Positions 1 through 7,684 of a stretch of 10,808 nt of DNA are shown piece by piece. The stretch spans positions 1 through 10,808 of the forward strand of contig JACMOJ010000192.1 of assembly GCA_014378085.1 (NCBI GenBank), written 5' to 3'. The position numbers and the translations under genes were made by a program. Source of the DNA: Burkholderiales bacterium. Its GTDB lineage: Bacteria; Pseudomonadota; Gammaproteobacteria; Burkholderiales; Usitatibacteraceae. Every line of letters begins with the position of its first letter. The first letter of the stretch is position 1. The notes beneath the pieces were generated by a model. It was not told where the DNA came from. It searched no databases and saw nothing but the letters and a program-made list of their open reading frames with translations.

Positions 1-831
1 GCATGGCGGCATGAAAGTGCATCGTCGGTGAACGCTGACGGCACACGTTCACGTTCATTTAGACCCCTCCGATTTGCGCTGATCTGGTCAGCCTTCATCA
101 TCTTTTTTTTCAGCATATCCGGATCAAAACTGCCCGCTTACATCTTGCCGACCTTCCCCTTTTTAGCGATGTTGATTGGCTACTATTTGGCGTCCACACC
201 TGGCAGAAAGCTCGCTTGGTACGTTCTACCGATTCCCGCAATCGCGCTACTGATCGCCTACGTGTTGCACACGCTACCCGCAAAAAAAGCACGCAATGCC
301 TTTGAACTAGGCTTGTACACGGATTACGGCACCATCATGGTTGCCGCCTTCATTGTGTTCGCCGTCGGCACCGCGGTGGCAGTGGCTTGCTTCTGGCGCA
401 ATAGCAAAGTGTCGCGACGTTGGGGTGTGGCGGCGGGGGCGGCCGCCAGTGTGTTTATGGTGCAGCGTATCGACAGTGGATATGAGACATTGTCTCCCCT
501 GCAATCGGGGCATGGATTGGCACAATCGATCGGCCAAAAACTCACACCAGACACACGTCTTTATTCGGTCAACACCTACGATCAAACACTTGCCTTCTAC
601 CTAGGCCGATATACAACCCTTGTTGATTACGTGGATGAGTTTGAAATGGGGCAAAAGAGCGAACCCGGACGCAACATCGCCCGGCTCGAAGACTTCCCTC
701 TGGTGTGGCAGCAAGCCGGTCCAGTCATCGCTATCATTCCGCCGCAGGATGTCGATAAAATGCGAGGATTAGGTCTTGAGTTTGGTGTGATTCACGAATC
801 CCCCCGGCGGTTTGCCATCATGAAACGCTGA
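1..831 (+). CDS. arnT: ArnT-type lipid A aminoarabinose transferase, C-terminal part (5' end outside window)
   Basis: ArnT (GT83 family, inner membrane) moves L-Ara4N from undecaprenyl phosphate to lipid A on the periplasmic side. The frame has no stop from base 1, so the gene runs in from the left; the GTG at 28 is only an internal valine codon. The 276 visible residues begin with a basic loop, then a membrane segment followed by the family-like stretch KLPAYILPTFPFLA (fragment residues 43-56). Three more hydrophobic segments follow (about 72-90, 110-130 and 141-154), then a soluble C-terminal domain of about 120 residues containing LYSVNTYDQTLAFYLGR. This layout matches the end of ArnT, which has many membrane helices and a periplasmic C-terminal domain. 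The downstream arn genes support the call. A related PMT-like transferase for another sugar is possible, because the catalytic N-terminal region is not visible. Confidence 0.82.
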   Translation, partial: AWRHESASSVNADGTRSRSFRPLRFALIWSAFIIFFFSISGSKLPAYILPTFPFLAMLIGYYLASTPGRKLAWYVLPIPAIALLIAYVLHTLPAKKARNAFELGLYTDYGTIMVAAFIVFAVGTAVAVACFWRNSKVSRRWGVAAGAAASVFMVQRIDSGYETLSPLQSGHGLAQSIGQKLTPDTRLYSVNTYDQTLAFYLGRYTTLVDYVDEFEMGQKSEPGRNIARLEDFPLVWQQAGPVIAIIPPQDVDKMRGLGLEFGVIHESPRRFAIMKR

Positions 832-862
832 ACCGTTCCATCACCACCTTGAAAATACCGCT

Positions 863-1237
863 TTGAACCTCGTCAGCTTTAGTTTGATCCTCACCGGCGT
901 ATTGCTAAATGCGGCGGCGCAATTGCTGCTCAAGGCTGGGACTAACCGTATCGGCAGCTTTGAATTCAGCGGTGAGAACATTGTGCCTATCGCAAAGGCC
1001 GTCGCAATGCAGCCACATATCCTGTTGGGGCTTGGCTGTTACGGCGTCAGCGTGATTGTGTGGATCATGGCACTTTCACGCGTCCCTGTCTCGGTCGCCT
1101 ATCCGCTGCTCTCTATCGGTTATATCGTCAATGCGTTTGCGGCGTGGCATTTATTCGGCGAATCCTTGACCGCGCAGAAGTTAGTCGGCATCGCCGTGAT
1201 TTGTGTGGGCGTCTGGTTGGTCGCAAAATCGGCATGA
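863..1237 (+). CDS. arnE: SMR/EamA-type four-helix protein, ArnE/ArnF-like undecaprenyl-P-Ara4N flippase subunit
   Basis: The 124-residue protein has four hydrophobic segments (about 3-24, 53-71, 76-96 and 106-121), the size and layout of small-multidrug-resistance proteins. The stretch VPVSVAYPLLS (74-84) closely resembles the ArnE motif VPVGIAYPMLS. Near the N-terminus is NAAAQLLLKAG. The membrane-embedded glutamate of drug-exporting EmrE is not seen in the first helix (N16 and Q20 lie there), which argues for a lipid-linked sugar flippase rather than a drug exporter. ArnE and ArnF together are known to turn undecaprenyl-phosphate-L-Ara4N to the periplasmic face. The start is TTG at 863, which keeps the whole first helix; no in-frame ATG or GTG lies between the upstream stop at 821 and this point, and no strong ribosome site is visible. 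It starts 31 nt after arnT, and its stop overlaps the arnB start (ATGA). Whether it is ArnE or ArnF is not decided by the sequence. Confidence 0.78.
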   Translation: MNLVSFSLILTGVLLNAAAQLLLKAGTNRIGSFEFSGENIVPIAKAVAMQPHILLGLGCYGVSVIVWIMALSRVPVSVAYPLLSIGYIVNAFAAWHLFGESLTAQKLVGIAVICVGVWLVAKSA

Positions 1238-2415
1238 GCACACTCCCCTACTTAAAATTTGCCGGGCCAGTCATTACCGATGAGATGGCAGACGCCGTGC
1301 GCGACACAGTGCTCTCGGGCTGGCTTACCAGTGGCCCGCGTGTCGCCGCATTTGAAGCGGCACTGTCCGAATACCATGGCGGCCGGCCCACAAGAGTCTT
1401 CACCTCAGCGACGGCAGCGATGGAAGTCGCTTTCGAAGTCTGTGGCATCGGTGCCGGTGACGAAGTCATCACTTCGGCGATGACGTTTTTCTCGGTCGGC
1501 AACATGATTGAGAAAGTTGGTGCTACAACGGTGTTTGTGGATTGCGACCTCATCACCCGCAACATCAATCTCGACCAGGTTGAGCGCGCCATCACGTCAA
1601 AAACCAAAGCGATTGTGCCGACGCATATGTCGGGCCTTCCCTGTGACATGGACCGGCTTTACGACATTGCCAAGAAACACGGACTACGAGTAATCGAAGA
1701 CGCCGCGTTGGCGATCGGTTCCAGCTGGCAAGGAAAACGCATCGGTGCGGTTGGTGATATCGCCACCTTTAGCTTTCACCCGAACAAGAACATGACGACC
1801 ATAGAAGGTGGAGCTGCTGTATTCGCCGACCCGGATGAAGCAAAACGCGCCGAGGTGTTGCGATTTCACGGCATTACACGTCTCGCCGACGGCACGCGTG
1901 ACGTCAGTGTTGCCGGTGGCAAATTTAATATGAGTGATGTCTCGGCAAGGCTTGGGCTCGCCCAATTGGCGATGTTGGATACGTGGAATGCCCATCGTCA
2001 GAGCTTGGCTCACACGTACATGACTCTGTTGGGTCCGATAGCAGATGAGTTTGGCATCGTGTTGCCGTCGTCCGCGCATACAAACGAACCGACGGGACAC
2101 TCGTGGAATATGTACTGCGTGTTGCTACCGTTCGCAAAAGCGTGGCAATCGCAACTGACGCGAAAACAGTTTATCGACGCCATGCATGCCCAACGTATCG
2201 GCATCGGCGTATCGTATGAGGCAATGCACCTGACCAGCCTGTTTCGCAACAAGGGGCACTGTGATGGTGAGCATCCAAACGCAGAACGCATCGCTCAACA
2301 AACCGTGACTCTGCCTTTGCATGCAGCCATGACTGAGGCAGACGTTGCTCGTGTTGTGCAATCGTTAATCCGTTTTCTTGCCAAACCTATAGCCAAACCC
2401 GTAGGCAAACCTTAA
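1234..2415 (+). CDS. arnB: DegT/DnrJ/EryC1/StrS PLP-dependent sugar aminotransferase, ArnB-like
   Basis: ArnB transfers an amino group from glutamate to UDP-4-keto-pentose, giving UDP-L-Ara4N, with pyridoxal phosphate (PLP). The 393-residue length is normal for the family. FTSATAAMEVA (56-66) is the cofactor phosphate-binding region, VIEDAA (153-158) contains the aspartate that pairs with the pyridine nitrogen (D156), and FSFHPNKN (179-186) holds the Schiff-base lysine K185. The ATG at 1234 is chosen because it overlaps the arnE stop (ATGA) and gives the usual family N-terminus. The open frame reaches back to 1060, but that stretch lies inside arnE and encodes no family sequence. Oddities: the residue after EDAA is Leu159, where E. 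coli ArnB has His, and the last 11 codons form an imperfect 12-bp repeat giving a Lys-Pro-rich tail. The substrate is inferred from the neighbours; other sugar aminotransferases look alike. Confidence 0.87.
   Translation: MSTLPYLKFAGPVITDEMADAVRDTVLSGWLTSGPRVAAFEAALSEYHGGRPTRVFTSATAAMEVAFEVCGIGAGDEVITSAMTFFSVGNMIEKVGATTVFVDCDLITRNINLDQVERAITSKTKAIVPTHMSGLPCDMDRLYDIAKKHGLRVIEDAALAIGSSWQGKRIGAVGDIATFSFHPNKNMTTIEGGAAVFADPDEAKRAEVLRFHGITRLADGTRDVSVAGGKFNMSDVSARLGLAQLAMLDTWNAHRQSLAHTYMTLLGPIADEFGIVLPSSAHTNEPTGHSWNMYCVLLPFAKAWQSQLTRKQFIDAMHAQRIGIGVSYEAMHLTSLFRNKGHCDGEHPNAERIAQQTVTLPLHAAMTEADVARVVQSLIRFLAKPIAKPVGKP
2380..2415 (+). repeat. Imperfect 12-bp tandem array (3 copies) forming the 3' end of arnB
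   Basis: Three consecutive 12-base units read GCCAAACCTATA (2380-2391), GCCAAACCCGTA (2392-2403) and GGCAAACCTTAA (2404-2415). The last unit ends in the TAA stop. In frame they encode AKPI, AKPV and GKP-stop, a basic proline-rich tail unlikely to be part of the catalytic fold. Confidence 0.7.
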
Positions 2416-2419
2416 CGCC

Positions 2420-3379
2420 ATGATCGCGCCTCCCGCAGTGACACTATCGGTTGTCATCCCCGTCTACAACGAAGAAGAGGGATTGCCAGAACTGTTCGCC
2501 CGCCTCTACCCGGCATTAGACGCACTCGGATGTAGCTACGAAATCGTCTTCACCAACGACGGCTCGAGTGATCGCTCGGCAGCAGTGTTACGTGAGCAGT
2601 ATCAGAAGCGGCCCGACGTCACGCGCGTCATTTTGTTTAATGGCAACTTTGGCCAGCACATGGCGATCATGGCCGGTTTTGAACACTGTCGCGGGTCCCG
2701 CATCGTCACACTCGACGCTGATTTGCAGAACCCTCCCGAAGAAATAGGCAACCTGCTTGCCCAGATGGACAAGGGCCACGACTATGTCGGCACCATTCGT
2801 CGTATGCGCCAAGACAGCGCCTTCCGACGTTACGCGTCGCGCGCCATGAACAAACTACGTGAACGCATCACCAGCATCAAAATGACCGACCAAGGATGTA
2901 TGTTGCGCGCGTACAGTCGCGGCATCGTTGACGCCATCAACAGCACACGCGACGCTTCGACCTACATCCCTGCGCTTGCCTACTCGTTCGCACGCCGCCC
3001 GGTGGAAATCGAAGTCGCCCACGAAGAACGTTTTGCCGGTGAGTCCAAATACTCGCTGTACAAACTCATCCAGCTCAATTTTGATTTGATGACCGGATTT
3101 TCGACCGCACCATTGCAGGTGTTTTCACTTATCGGCATCCTCATCTCGATACTCTCCATTGCCTTTGTGGTGTTCTTGGCCATTCGGCGATTGGTGGTCG
3201 GCCCCGAAGCGGAGGGCTTGTTCACCCTGTTCGGCATCGCATTTTTTCTCATCGGCATCACTTTGTTTGGTATCGGACTACTGGGGGAATACGTCGGCCG
3301 CATCTACGAGCAGGTGCGCTCTAGGCCGCGCTATATGATCGAGGGTATCCTCGAGAATCCCGATACCAAGAAGGACTGA
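2420..3379 (+). CDS. arnC: Undecaprenyl-phosphate 4-deoxy-4-formamido-L-arabinose transferase (ArnC)
   Basis: ArnC is a family 2 glycosyltransferase at the cytoplasmic face of the inner membrane that moves formylated L-Ara4N from UDP to undecaprenyl phosphate. The 319 residues show the GT2 start SVVIPVYNEEEG (10-21), NDGSSD (46-51) and the metal/nucleotide motif DADLQNPPEE (99-108). TDQGCMLRAYSR (156-167) and ERFAGESKYSLYKL (203-216) closely resemble E. coli ArnC. Two membrane helices follow (about 233-256 and 266-289), then LLGEYVGRIYEQVRSRPRY (287-305), also typical of ArnC. The ATG at 2420 lies 4 nt after the arnB stop, with only a weak ribosome site, so coupled translation is likely. DPM1- and GtrB-like enzymes share the fold, but the C-terminal match and neighbours favour ArnC. 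Confidence 0.93.
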   Translation: MIAPPAVTLSVVIPVYNEEEGLPELFARLYPALDALGCSYEIVFTNDGSSDRSAAVLREQYQKRPDVTRVILFNGNFGQHMAIMAGFEHCRGSRIVTLDADLQNPPEEIGNLLAQMDKGHDYVGTIRRMRQDSAFRRYASRAMNKLRERITSIKMTDQGCMLRAYSRGIVDAINSTRDASTYIPALAYSFARRPVEIEVAHEERFAGESKYSLYKLIQLNFDLMTGFSTAPLQVFSLIGILISILSIAFVVFLAIRRLVVGPEAEGLFTLFGIAFFLIGITLFGIGLLGEYVGRIYEQVRSRPRYMIEGILENPDTKKD

Positions 3380-3383
3380 ATCG

Positions 3384-4316
3384 GTGGCGACTGCGGTTGT
3401 TTTTGGGTACCACAACGTCGGCGTGGCTTGCCTCAAGGTGTTACTGGCGCGCGGCATTAACGTCCAACTCGTGGTGACACACACCGACAGCCCAACCGAG
3501 ACCATCTGGTTTGACAGTGTCGCGTCGCTCGCGCATGAACATAAGATCCCAGTCGTCGTACCGGATGAGCCGAACACCGATGAATTCATCGCCCAACTCT
3601 CCTCGCTTTCCCCGGACTTCATCTTCTCGTTTTATTACCGCAACATGTTAACGCTCGCATTACTGGCGACGGCCAAACGCGGCGCATTCAACATGCACGG
3701 TTCTTTGTTGCCAAAGTACCGCGGCCGCGTGCCAATCAACTGGGCGATCATCAAGGGTGAAACCGAAACCGGTGCGACCTTGCATGAAATGGTCGAAAAG
3801 CCAGACGCCGGGCGGATTGTTGGACAGATGGTCGTCGGTATCGGTGCCGATGAAAACGCACAGGAAGTCTTTTCTAAGGTCACGGCTGCTGCTGCGATGG
3901 TGCTGGACCAAGCATTGCCAGACTTGATTGCCGGCACGGCAATCCTTACACCGCAAGACCTCGCTGCGGGCAGCTACTTTGGCGGACGCAAACCCGCCGA
4001 TGGCATCATCGACTGGCAGGCCACGGCCGAAAACATTCATAATCTTGTTAGAGCGGTCGCGCCACCCTATCCGGGCGCGACCACTCGTATCCAAGGCGAG
4101 ACCATCAAGATTACGAAAACCAAGCGGATGCCATCTGTGCTGACCCACGCCAACCCCGCACATTTGAATGTTGCCAATGACAAAGTCATTGCACTTTGTG
4201 GCAACGGCACCATGCTGCGCGTGCTGGAAGCGGAAATTGGTGGCCAAACGCACAACGAATTGATGTTGGCGGTACGGCTGGGCAATGGCGTACATGCCTT
4301 GGAGATGCCGCAATGA
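3384..4316 (+). CDS. arnA: Stand-alone ArnA N-terminal domain: UDP-L-Ara4N formyltransferase
   Basis: This enzyme formylates UDP-L-Ara4N using 10-formyltetrahydrofolate. In E. coli it is the N-terminal domain of the two-domain ArnA (660 residues). Here it is a separate 310-residue protein. FNMHGSLLPKYRGRVPINWA (102-121) contains Asn103 and His105, and Asp141 lies in EKPDAGRI. These match ArnA Asn102, His104 and Asp140 with a constant offset of one, so the catalytic triad is intact. GETETGATLHEM (125-136) is also ArnA-like. The C-terminal part (about 200-310) is the OB-fold-like region of Met-tRNA formyltransferase relatives. The start is GTG at 3384, with AAGGA at 3371-3375 as ribosome site, 4 nt after arnC. 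The stop overlaps the next gene's ATG (ATGA). No decarboxylase domain is fused to it; that is encoded 650 bases further on. Met-tRNA formyltransferase is less likely given the context. Confidence 0.9.
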   Translation: MATAVVFGYHNVGVACLKVLLARGINVQLVVTHTDSPTETIWFDSVASLAHEHKIPVVVPDEPNTDEFIAQLSSLSPDFIFSFYYRNMLTLALLATAKRGAFNMHGSLLPKYRGRVPINWAIIKGETETGATLHEMVEKPDAGRIVGQMVVGIGADENAQEVFSKVTAAAAMVLDQALPDLIAGTAILTPQDLAAGSYFGGRKPADGIIDWQATAENIHNLVRAVAPPYPGATTRIQGETIKITKTKRMPSVLTHANPAHLNVANDKVIALCGNGTMLRVLEAEIGGQTHNELMLAVRLGNGVHALEMPQ

Positions 4317-4972
4317 GTGTTGGTTACCCATTCCACGCAATGAGTAAACACCGTATCGATGCCCTCGCGGATGGCATTTTTGCGGTTGCAATGACGCTAT
4401 TGGTGATCGAACTGAAGATACCAGAGTCTGCGCACATCAAAGATAATGCGGGGCTGTTAAGCGCGTTTGGGCATTTGTTTCCGAAATTTGTATCGTGGGT
4501 GATCAGCTTCTTTGTGCTGGCACTTTTTTGGTTCGGTCACCATCGCGTTTTTCACTACGTAAAACATGTCGACGGAAGGCTTATCGCCCTAAATCTGCTA
4601 TTTCTAGCCTTTGTGAGTCTCATGCCATTTGCAAGCGCGCTTTCCGGCGAATATGTGATGCTGATGGCATCCCAGGTTTTCTACTCTGCCAACATGATCA
4701 TGGTGGCACTGTTTGCGCTGTTGATTTCTCGCTACGTACACCTGCACCCGGCGCTTTGCAACCAACCTATGTCGACCGGCGTTTATCGCGCGGCACGCTT
4801 TCGAACCGGGATGTTGATGGTGATCAGCATTCTCGCCATGGTTATTGGCTACTATGTTCCGGCCGCCGGCAATTCTGCGTTTATGTTAATGATGGTGGTC
4901 GGCCCTATCGCACGAAGAATCGAGGCGAAAGATCACAGCCTCAGCAATGAAACTAGGACGCTCTCAATATGA
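4313..4972 (+). CDS. DUF1211/TMEM175-family membrane protein (predicted K+ channel-like)
   Basis: The predicted 219-residue protein has six hydrophobic segments (about 21-36, 58-76, 89-110, 115-140, 165-183 and 187-200). The family signature is at the N-terminus, HRIDALADGIFAVAMTLLVI (13-32), and WFGHHRVF (73-80) with LNLLFLAFVSLMPF (93-106) also fits DUF1211. Characterised members of the TMEM175 family form potassium-selective channels; function here is inferred. The family's conserved Phe-Ser-Asp near the pore reads Leu18-Ala19-Asp20, so two of three residues differ. The ATG at 4313 is chosen: GGAG at 4301-4304 lies 8 nt before it, and it overlaps the formyltransferase stop (ATGA). The frame is open back to 4196, but inside the preceding gene. 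The next gene's ATG overlaps this stop (ATGA). A DUF1211 protein has no known step in Ara4N synthesis, so its place between the two ArnA halves is unexplained. Confidence 0.85.
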   Translation: MSVGYPFHAMSKHRIDALADGIFAVAMTLLVIELKIPESAHIKDNAGLLSAFGHLFPKFVSWVISFFVLALFWFGHHRVFHYVKHVDGRLIALNLLFLAFVSLMPFASALSGEYVMLMASQVFYSANMIMVALFALLISRYVHLHPALCNQPMSTGVYRAARFRTGMLMVISILAMVIGYYVPAAGNSAFMLMMVVGPIARRIEAKDHSLSNETRTLSI

Positions 4973-6012
4973 AAAAAGTACTAATCCTTGGCGTGAACGG
5001 CTTTATCGGTCACCACTTGTCGAAAGCCATTTTGGAATCGACCGACTGGCACATTTACGGCATGGACATGAACTCGGATCGGGTCGCAAAGTTTATGGAC
5101 AACCCGCGCTTCCATTTTTTCGAAGGCGACATCACCATTAACAAAGAGTGGATTGAATATCACATTCGCAAATGCGACGTGGTGCTACCGCTGGTGGCGA
5201 TCGCCACCCCGTCCACCTATGTTTCCGATCCGCTGCGCGTATTTGAACTCGACTTTGAAGCCAACTTGCCCTTCATTCGCTCGTGTGTGAAATACAAAAA
5301 ACGCGTCATCTTTCCGTCGACCTCCGAGGTCTATGGCATGTGCGGCGATGCAGAGTTTGATCCGCACACTTCCAACTTGGTGTTGGGCCCGATCGACAAA
5401 CAACGCTGGATTTATTCGTGCTCCAAACAGCTCATGGACCGTGTCATCTTTGCCTATGGCTCAAGGGGCGACCTCGATTTCACGTTGTTCCGCCCGTTTA
5501 ACTGGATTGGTGCGGGCCTCGATTCCATTCACACGCCGAAGGAAGGCTCGTCGCGGGTAATCACACAATTTTTTGGTCACATCGTGCGTGGTGAGCCCAT
5601 CAAATTAGTTGATGGCGGCGCGCAAAAACGGGCGTTTACCTACGTGAGCGACGGCATTTCGGCACTGGTCAAAATTATCGCGAACGAAAACAATGTTGCA
5701 AGCGGCCAGATTTACAACATCGGCAATCCGAGAAATAACTTCTCGGTGCGCGAATTGGCGACCATGATGCTGGAACTTGCCACACAATATCCGGAGTACG
5801 CGGCGACTGCGGCCAAGGTCCAGTTGATTGAAACCACCTCCGGCGAGTACTACGGCAAGGGTTATCAGGATGTGCAGAACCGTGTGCCCAAGATTGAAAA
5901 CACCATGAAGGATCTTAACTGGGCGCCCCAAGTGAACATGGCCGATGCACTCAAAGGGATCTTTGACCACTATCGGATGGAGCTTGAAGACGCGAAAGAT
6001 TTGGTGAACTAA
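4969..6012 (+). CDS. arnA: Stand-alone ArnA C-terminal domain: UDP-glucuronate oxidative decarboxylase
   Basis: This cytoplasmic, NAD-dependent enzyme oxidises UDP-glucuronate at C4 and decarboxylates it to UDP-4-keto-pentose, the substrate of ArnB. It is an extended short-chain dehydrogenase of 347 residues, equal to the second half of E. coli ArnA. The NAD motif is GVNGFIG (8-14). The active-site residues Ser119 and Glu120 (STSEVYG), Tyr149 and Lys153 (YSCSK) and Arg305 (DVQNRVP) match ArnA Ser433, Glu434, Tyr463, Lys467 and Arg619, all with the same offset of 314. The decarboxylase therefore looks complete and active. The ATG at 4969 has AGGA at 4955-4958 and overlaps the TMEM175-like gene's stop (ATGA). 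Its own TAA shares one base with the purE ATG. A plain UDP-xylose synthase or epimerase is less likely, because the Ser-Glu pair and the arginine are characteristic of ArnA. Confidence 0.93.
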   Translation: MKKVLILGVNGFIGHHLSKAILESTDWHIYGMDMNSDRVAKFMDNPRFHFFEGDITINKEWIEYHIRKCDVVLPLVAIATPSTYVSDPLRVFELDFEANLPFIRSCVKYKKRVIFPSTSEVYGMCGDAEFDPHTSNLVLGPIDKQRWIYSCSKQLMDRVIFAYGSRGDLDFTLFRPFNWIGAGLDSIHTPKEGSSRVITQFFGHIVRGEPIKLVDGGAQKRAFTYVSDGISALVKIIANENNVASGQIYNIGNPRNNFSVRELATMMLELATQYPEYAATAAKVQLIETTSGEYYGKGYQDVQNRVPKIENTMKDLNWAPQVNMADALKGIFDHYRMELEDAKDLVN

Positions 6013-6512
6013 TGACCACGACTTCGCCAGTAGTCGGTGTGGTAATGGGCTCCAAATCGGATTGGGATGTGATGCAGCGTGCTGCCGAAATCCTCAAGGA
6101 ATTCGGCGTTCCGTTTGAGCACAAAGTAATTTCTGCGCATCGTACGCCGGATGCGATGTTTGAGTACGCCGAAACGGCACGTGATCGCGGACTGAAATGT
6201 ATCATCGCCGGTGCCGGTGGTGCCGCGCATCTGCCGGGTATGATCGCCGCTAAGACCACCCTGCCGGTGTTGGGCGTACCCGTACCGTCCAAACACCTCG
6301 CAGGCCAAGACTCGTTGTACTCCATCGTACAGATGCCAAAGGGAATTCCGGTGGCCACATTCGCCATCGGCGAAGCCGGTGCGGCCAACGCGGGTTTGTT
6401 TGCGGTCAGCCTGCTGGCGAACCACGACGCGGCACTTGCCGACAAGTTGTCCGTGTATCGCGAGAATCTGAAAGAGATGGTGGCGGCAATGCAGCTGCCG
6501 GACGTCCTGTGA
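6012..6512 (+). CDS. purE: N5-carboxyaminoimidazole ribonucleotide mutase (PurE, class I)
   Basis: PurE converts N5-CAIR to CAIR in purine synthesis, directly after PurK. The 166 residues carry all class I signatures: [10 protein letters not shown] (12-21), SAHRTP (41-46) with the catalytic His43, [12 protein letters not shown] (66-77), and [19 protein letters not shown] (93-111). The ATG at 6012 shares a base with the TAA of the decarboxylase gene (TAATG), and there is no clear ribosome site, so translation probably depends on ribosomes finishing the arn gene. Its stop overlaps the purK GTG. No promoter for a separate pur transcript is evident between the genes. Confidence 0.97.
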   Translation: MTTTSPVVGVVMGSKSDWDVMQRAAEILKEFGVPFEHKVISAHRTPDAMFEYAETARDRGLKCIIAGAGGAAHLPGMIAAKTTLPVLGVPVPSKHLAGQDSLYSIVQMPKGIPVATFAIGEAGAANAGLFAVSLLANHDAALADKLSVYRENLKEMVAAMQLPDVL

Positions 6513-7654
6513 TTCTTCCCGGCGCAACGCTTGGGCTGATTGGCGGCGGTCAGCTGGGCCGCATGTTCGCGATGGCTGCGCGCAATTTAGATTATCGGGT
6601 GACAGTCCTCGATCCGGATCCTCTTTCGCCGGCGGCTGAGTTTGCCACCGGCCACCTCAATACCGCGTACACGCATCCCATTTCGATTGAGGAAATGGCA
6701 AAGTCGTGCGCGGCGGTCACCACCGAATTTGAGAACGCGCCGGCCGAGGTGCTGATGCAGCTCGCATCGCGCACCACCGTACGCCCGAGCGGCGATGCGG
6801 TCGCCATTGCACAAGATCGCGAACTGGAAAAAGGCTTCTTCAAGACCAATGACTTCCCGGTGGGCGCATTTGCGATGATTAAGAGCCGCGCCGACATCGA
6901 CGCTGCACTCATTGCCGTCACACTGCCCGCCGTGCTCAAGACCGCGCGTTTTGGCTACGATGGCAAAGGCCAGGCGCGTATTACCAACCGCGCGCAATTG
7001 GAGGCAACGCTCGAACAGTGGAACTACCCGCCGACGATCCTCGAGCAGTGGATACCGCTGAAACTGGAGGTCTCGGTGGTACTGGCGCGCAGCGCTCGTG
7101 GCGAGATTTCCGTGTTCCCGGTCGCTGAAAACCAACACGTCAACGGCATCCTTGACGTCACGATTGCCCCTGCACGAATTGCACCGGCGCTCGCCCACGC
7201 CGCCATGTCGATTGCCCGCCAGGTCGCGACGCGCCTTAACTATATCGGCGTGCTCGCTGTCGAATTTTTTGTGCTGGCAGACGACACACTTCTCATCAAT
7301 GAAATCGCGCCGCGGCCTCACAACAGCGGCCATTACACCATCGATGCGTGCCGTTCCTCACAGTTTGAGCAGCAGGTTCGCGTACTCTGTGACCTGCCGT
7401 TGGGCGACCCAACGCAGCATTCTCCGGCGGTGATGCTAAATCTGCTCGGTGACCTCTGGCGCGGCAAGGATCACGAACTCGCCCCAGACTGGTCGGTCGT
7501 ATTGCGCCATCCCGGCGCACACTTGCATCTCTACGGCAAACGCGCCGCACGGCCGGGGCGAAAGATGAGCCATGTTACGATCTGCGAAGAAAGCGTCGAA
7601 GCAGCCTTTGCTGCGGCCATTAACATGCGCGACGCACTTAGCGCGGCTGGGTAA
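6509..7654 (+). CDS. purK: N5-carboxyaminoimidazole ribonucleotide synthase (PurK)
   Basis: PurK is an ATP-grasp ligase that makes N5-CAIR from AIR, bicarbonate and ATP; PurE uses the product. The 381 residues include the N-terminal loop [12 protein letters not shown] (9-20), VTTEFEN (70-76), the ATP-binding loop [12 protein letters not shown] (144-155), and the PurK hallmark [18 protein letters not shown] (264-281), with metal-binding Glu265 in the ATP-grasp core. HLYGK occurs near the C-terminus. The GTG at 6509 overlaps the purE stop (GTGA) and gives the usual short lead before the glycine-rich loop. Length and motifs are complete. It appears to be the last gene of the arn-pur unit; I see no convincing terminator hairpin right after its stop. 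Confidence 0.97.
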   Translation: MILPGATLGLIGGGQLGRMFAMAARNLDYRVTVLDPDPLSPAAEFATGHLNTAYTHPISIEEMAKSCAAVTTEFENAPAEVLMQLASRTTVRPSGDAVAIAQDRELEKGFFKTNDFPVGAFAMIKSRADIDAALIAVTLPAVLKTARFGYDGKGQARITNRAQLEATLEQWNYPPTILEQWIPLKLEVSVVLARSARGEISVFPVAENQHVNGILDVTIAPARIAPALAHAAMSIARQVATRLNYIGVLAVEFFVLADDTLLINEIAPRPHNSGHYTIDACRSSQFEQQVRVLCDLPLGDPTQHSPAVMLNLLGDLWRGKDHELAPDWSVVLRHPGAHLHLYGKRAARPGRKMSHVTICEESVEAAFAAAINMRDALSAAG

Positions 7655-7684
7655 CGTTAGCGATCTGGGAGGTTGGTTTTACCC

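Noticed and set aside
28..831. GTG at 28 as the start of the first gene
   Set aside because: The same frame is open back to base 1 with coding-like sequence, and the protein lacks the N-terminal part of ArnT, so the gene begins outside the window.
1060..1233. N-terminal extension of the ArnB-like protein
   Set aside because: These codons lie wholly inside the arnE gene in another frame and show no family sequence; the ATG at 1234 with ATGA overlap fits better.
3660..4391. Minus-strand 243-residue open frame
   Set aside because: It is the antisense shadow of the formyltransferase gene, whose catalytic motifs are intact; the antisense product resembles nothing I recognise.
6587..7333. Minus-strand 248-residue open frame
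   Set aside because: It is antisense to purK, a clear full-length enzyme, with no ribosome site or recognisable motifs.
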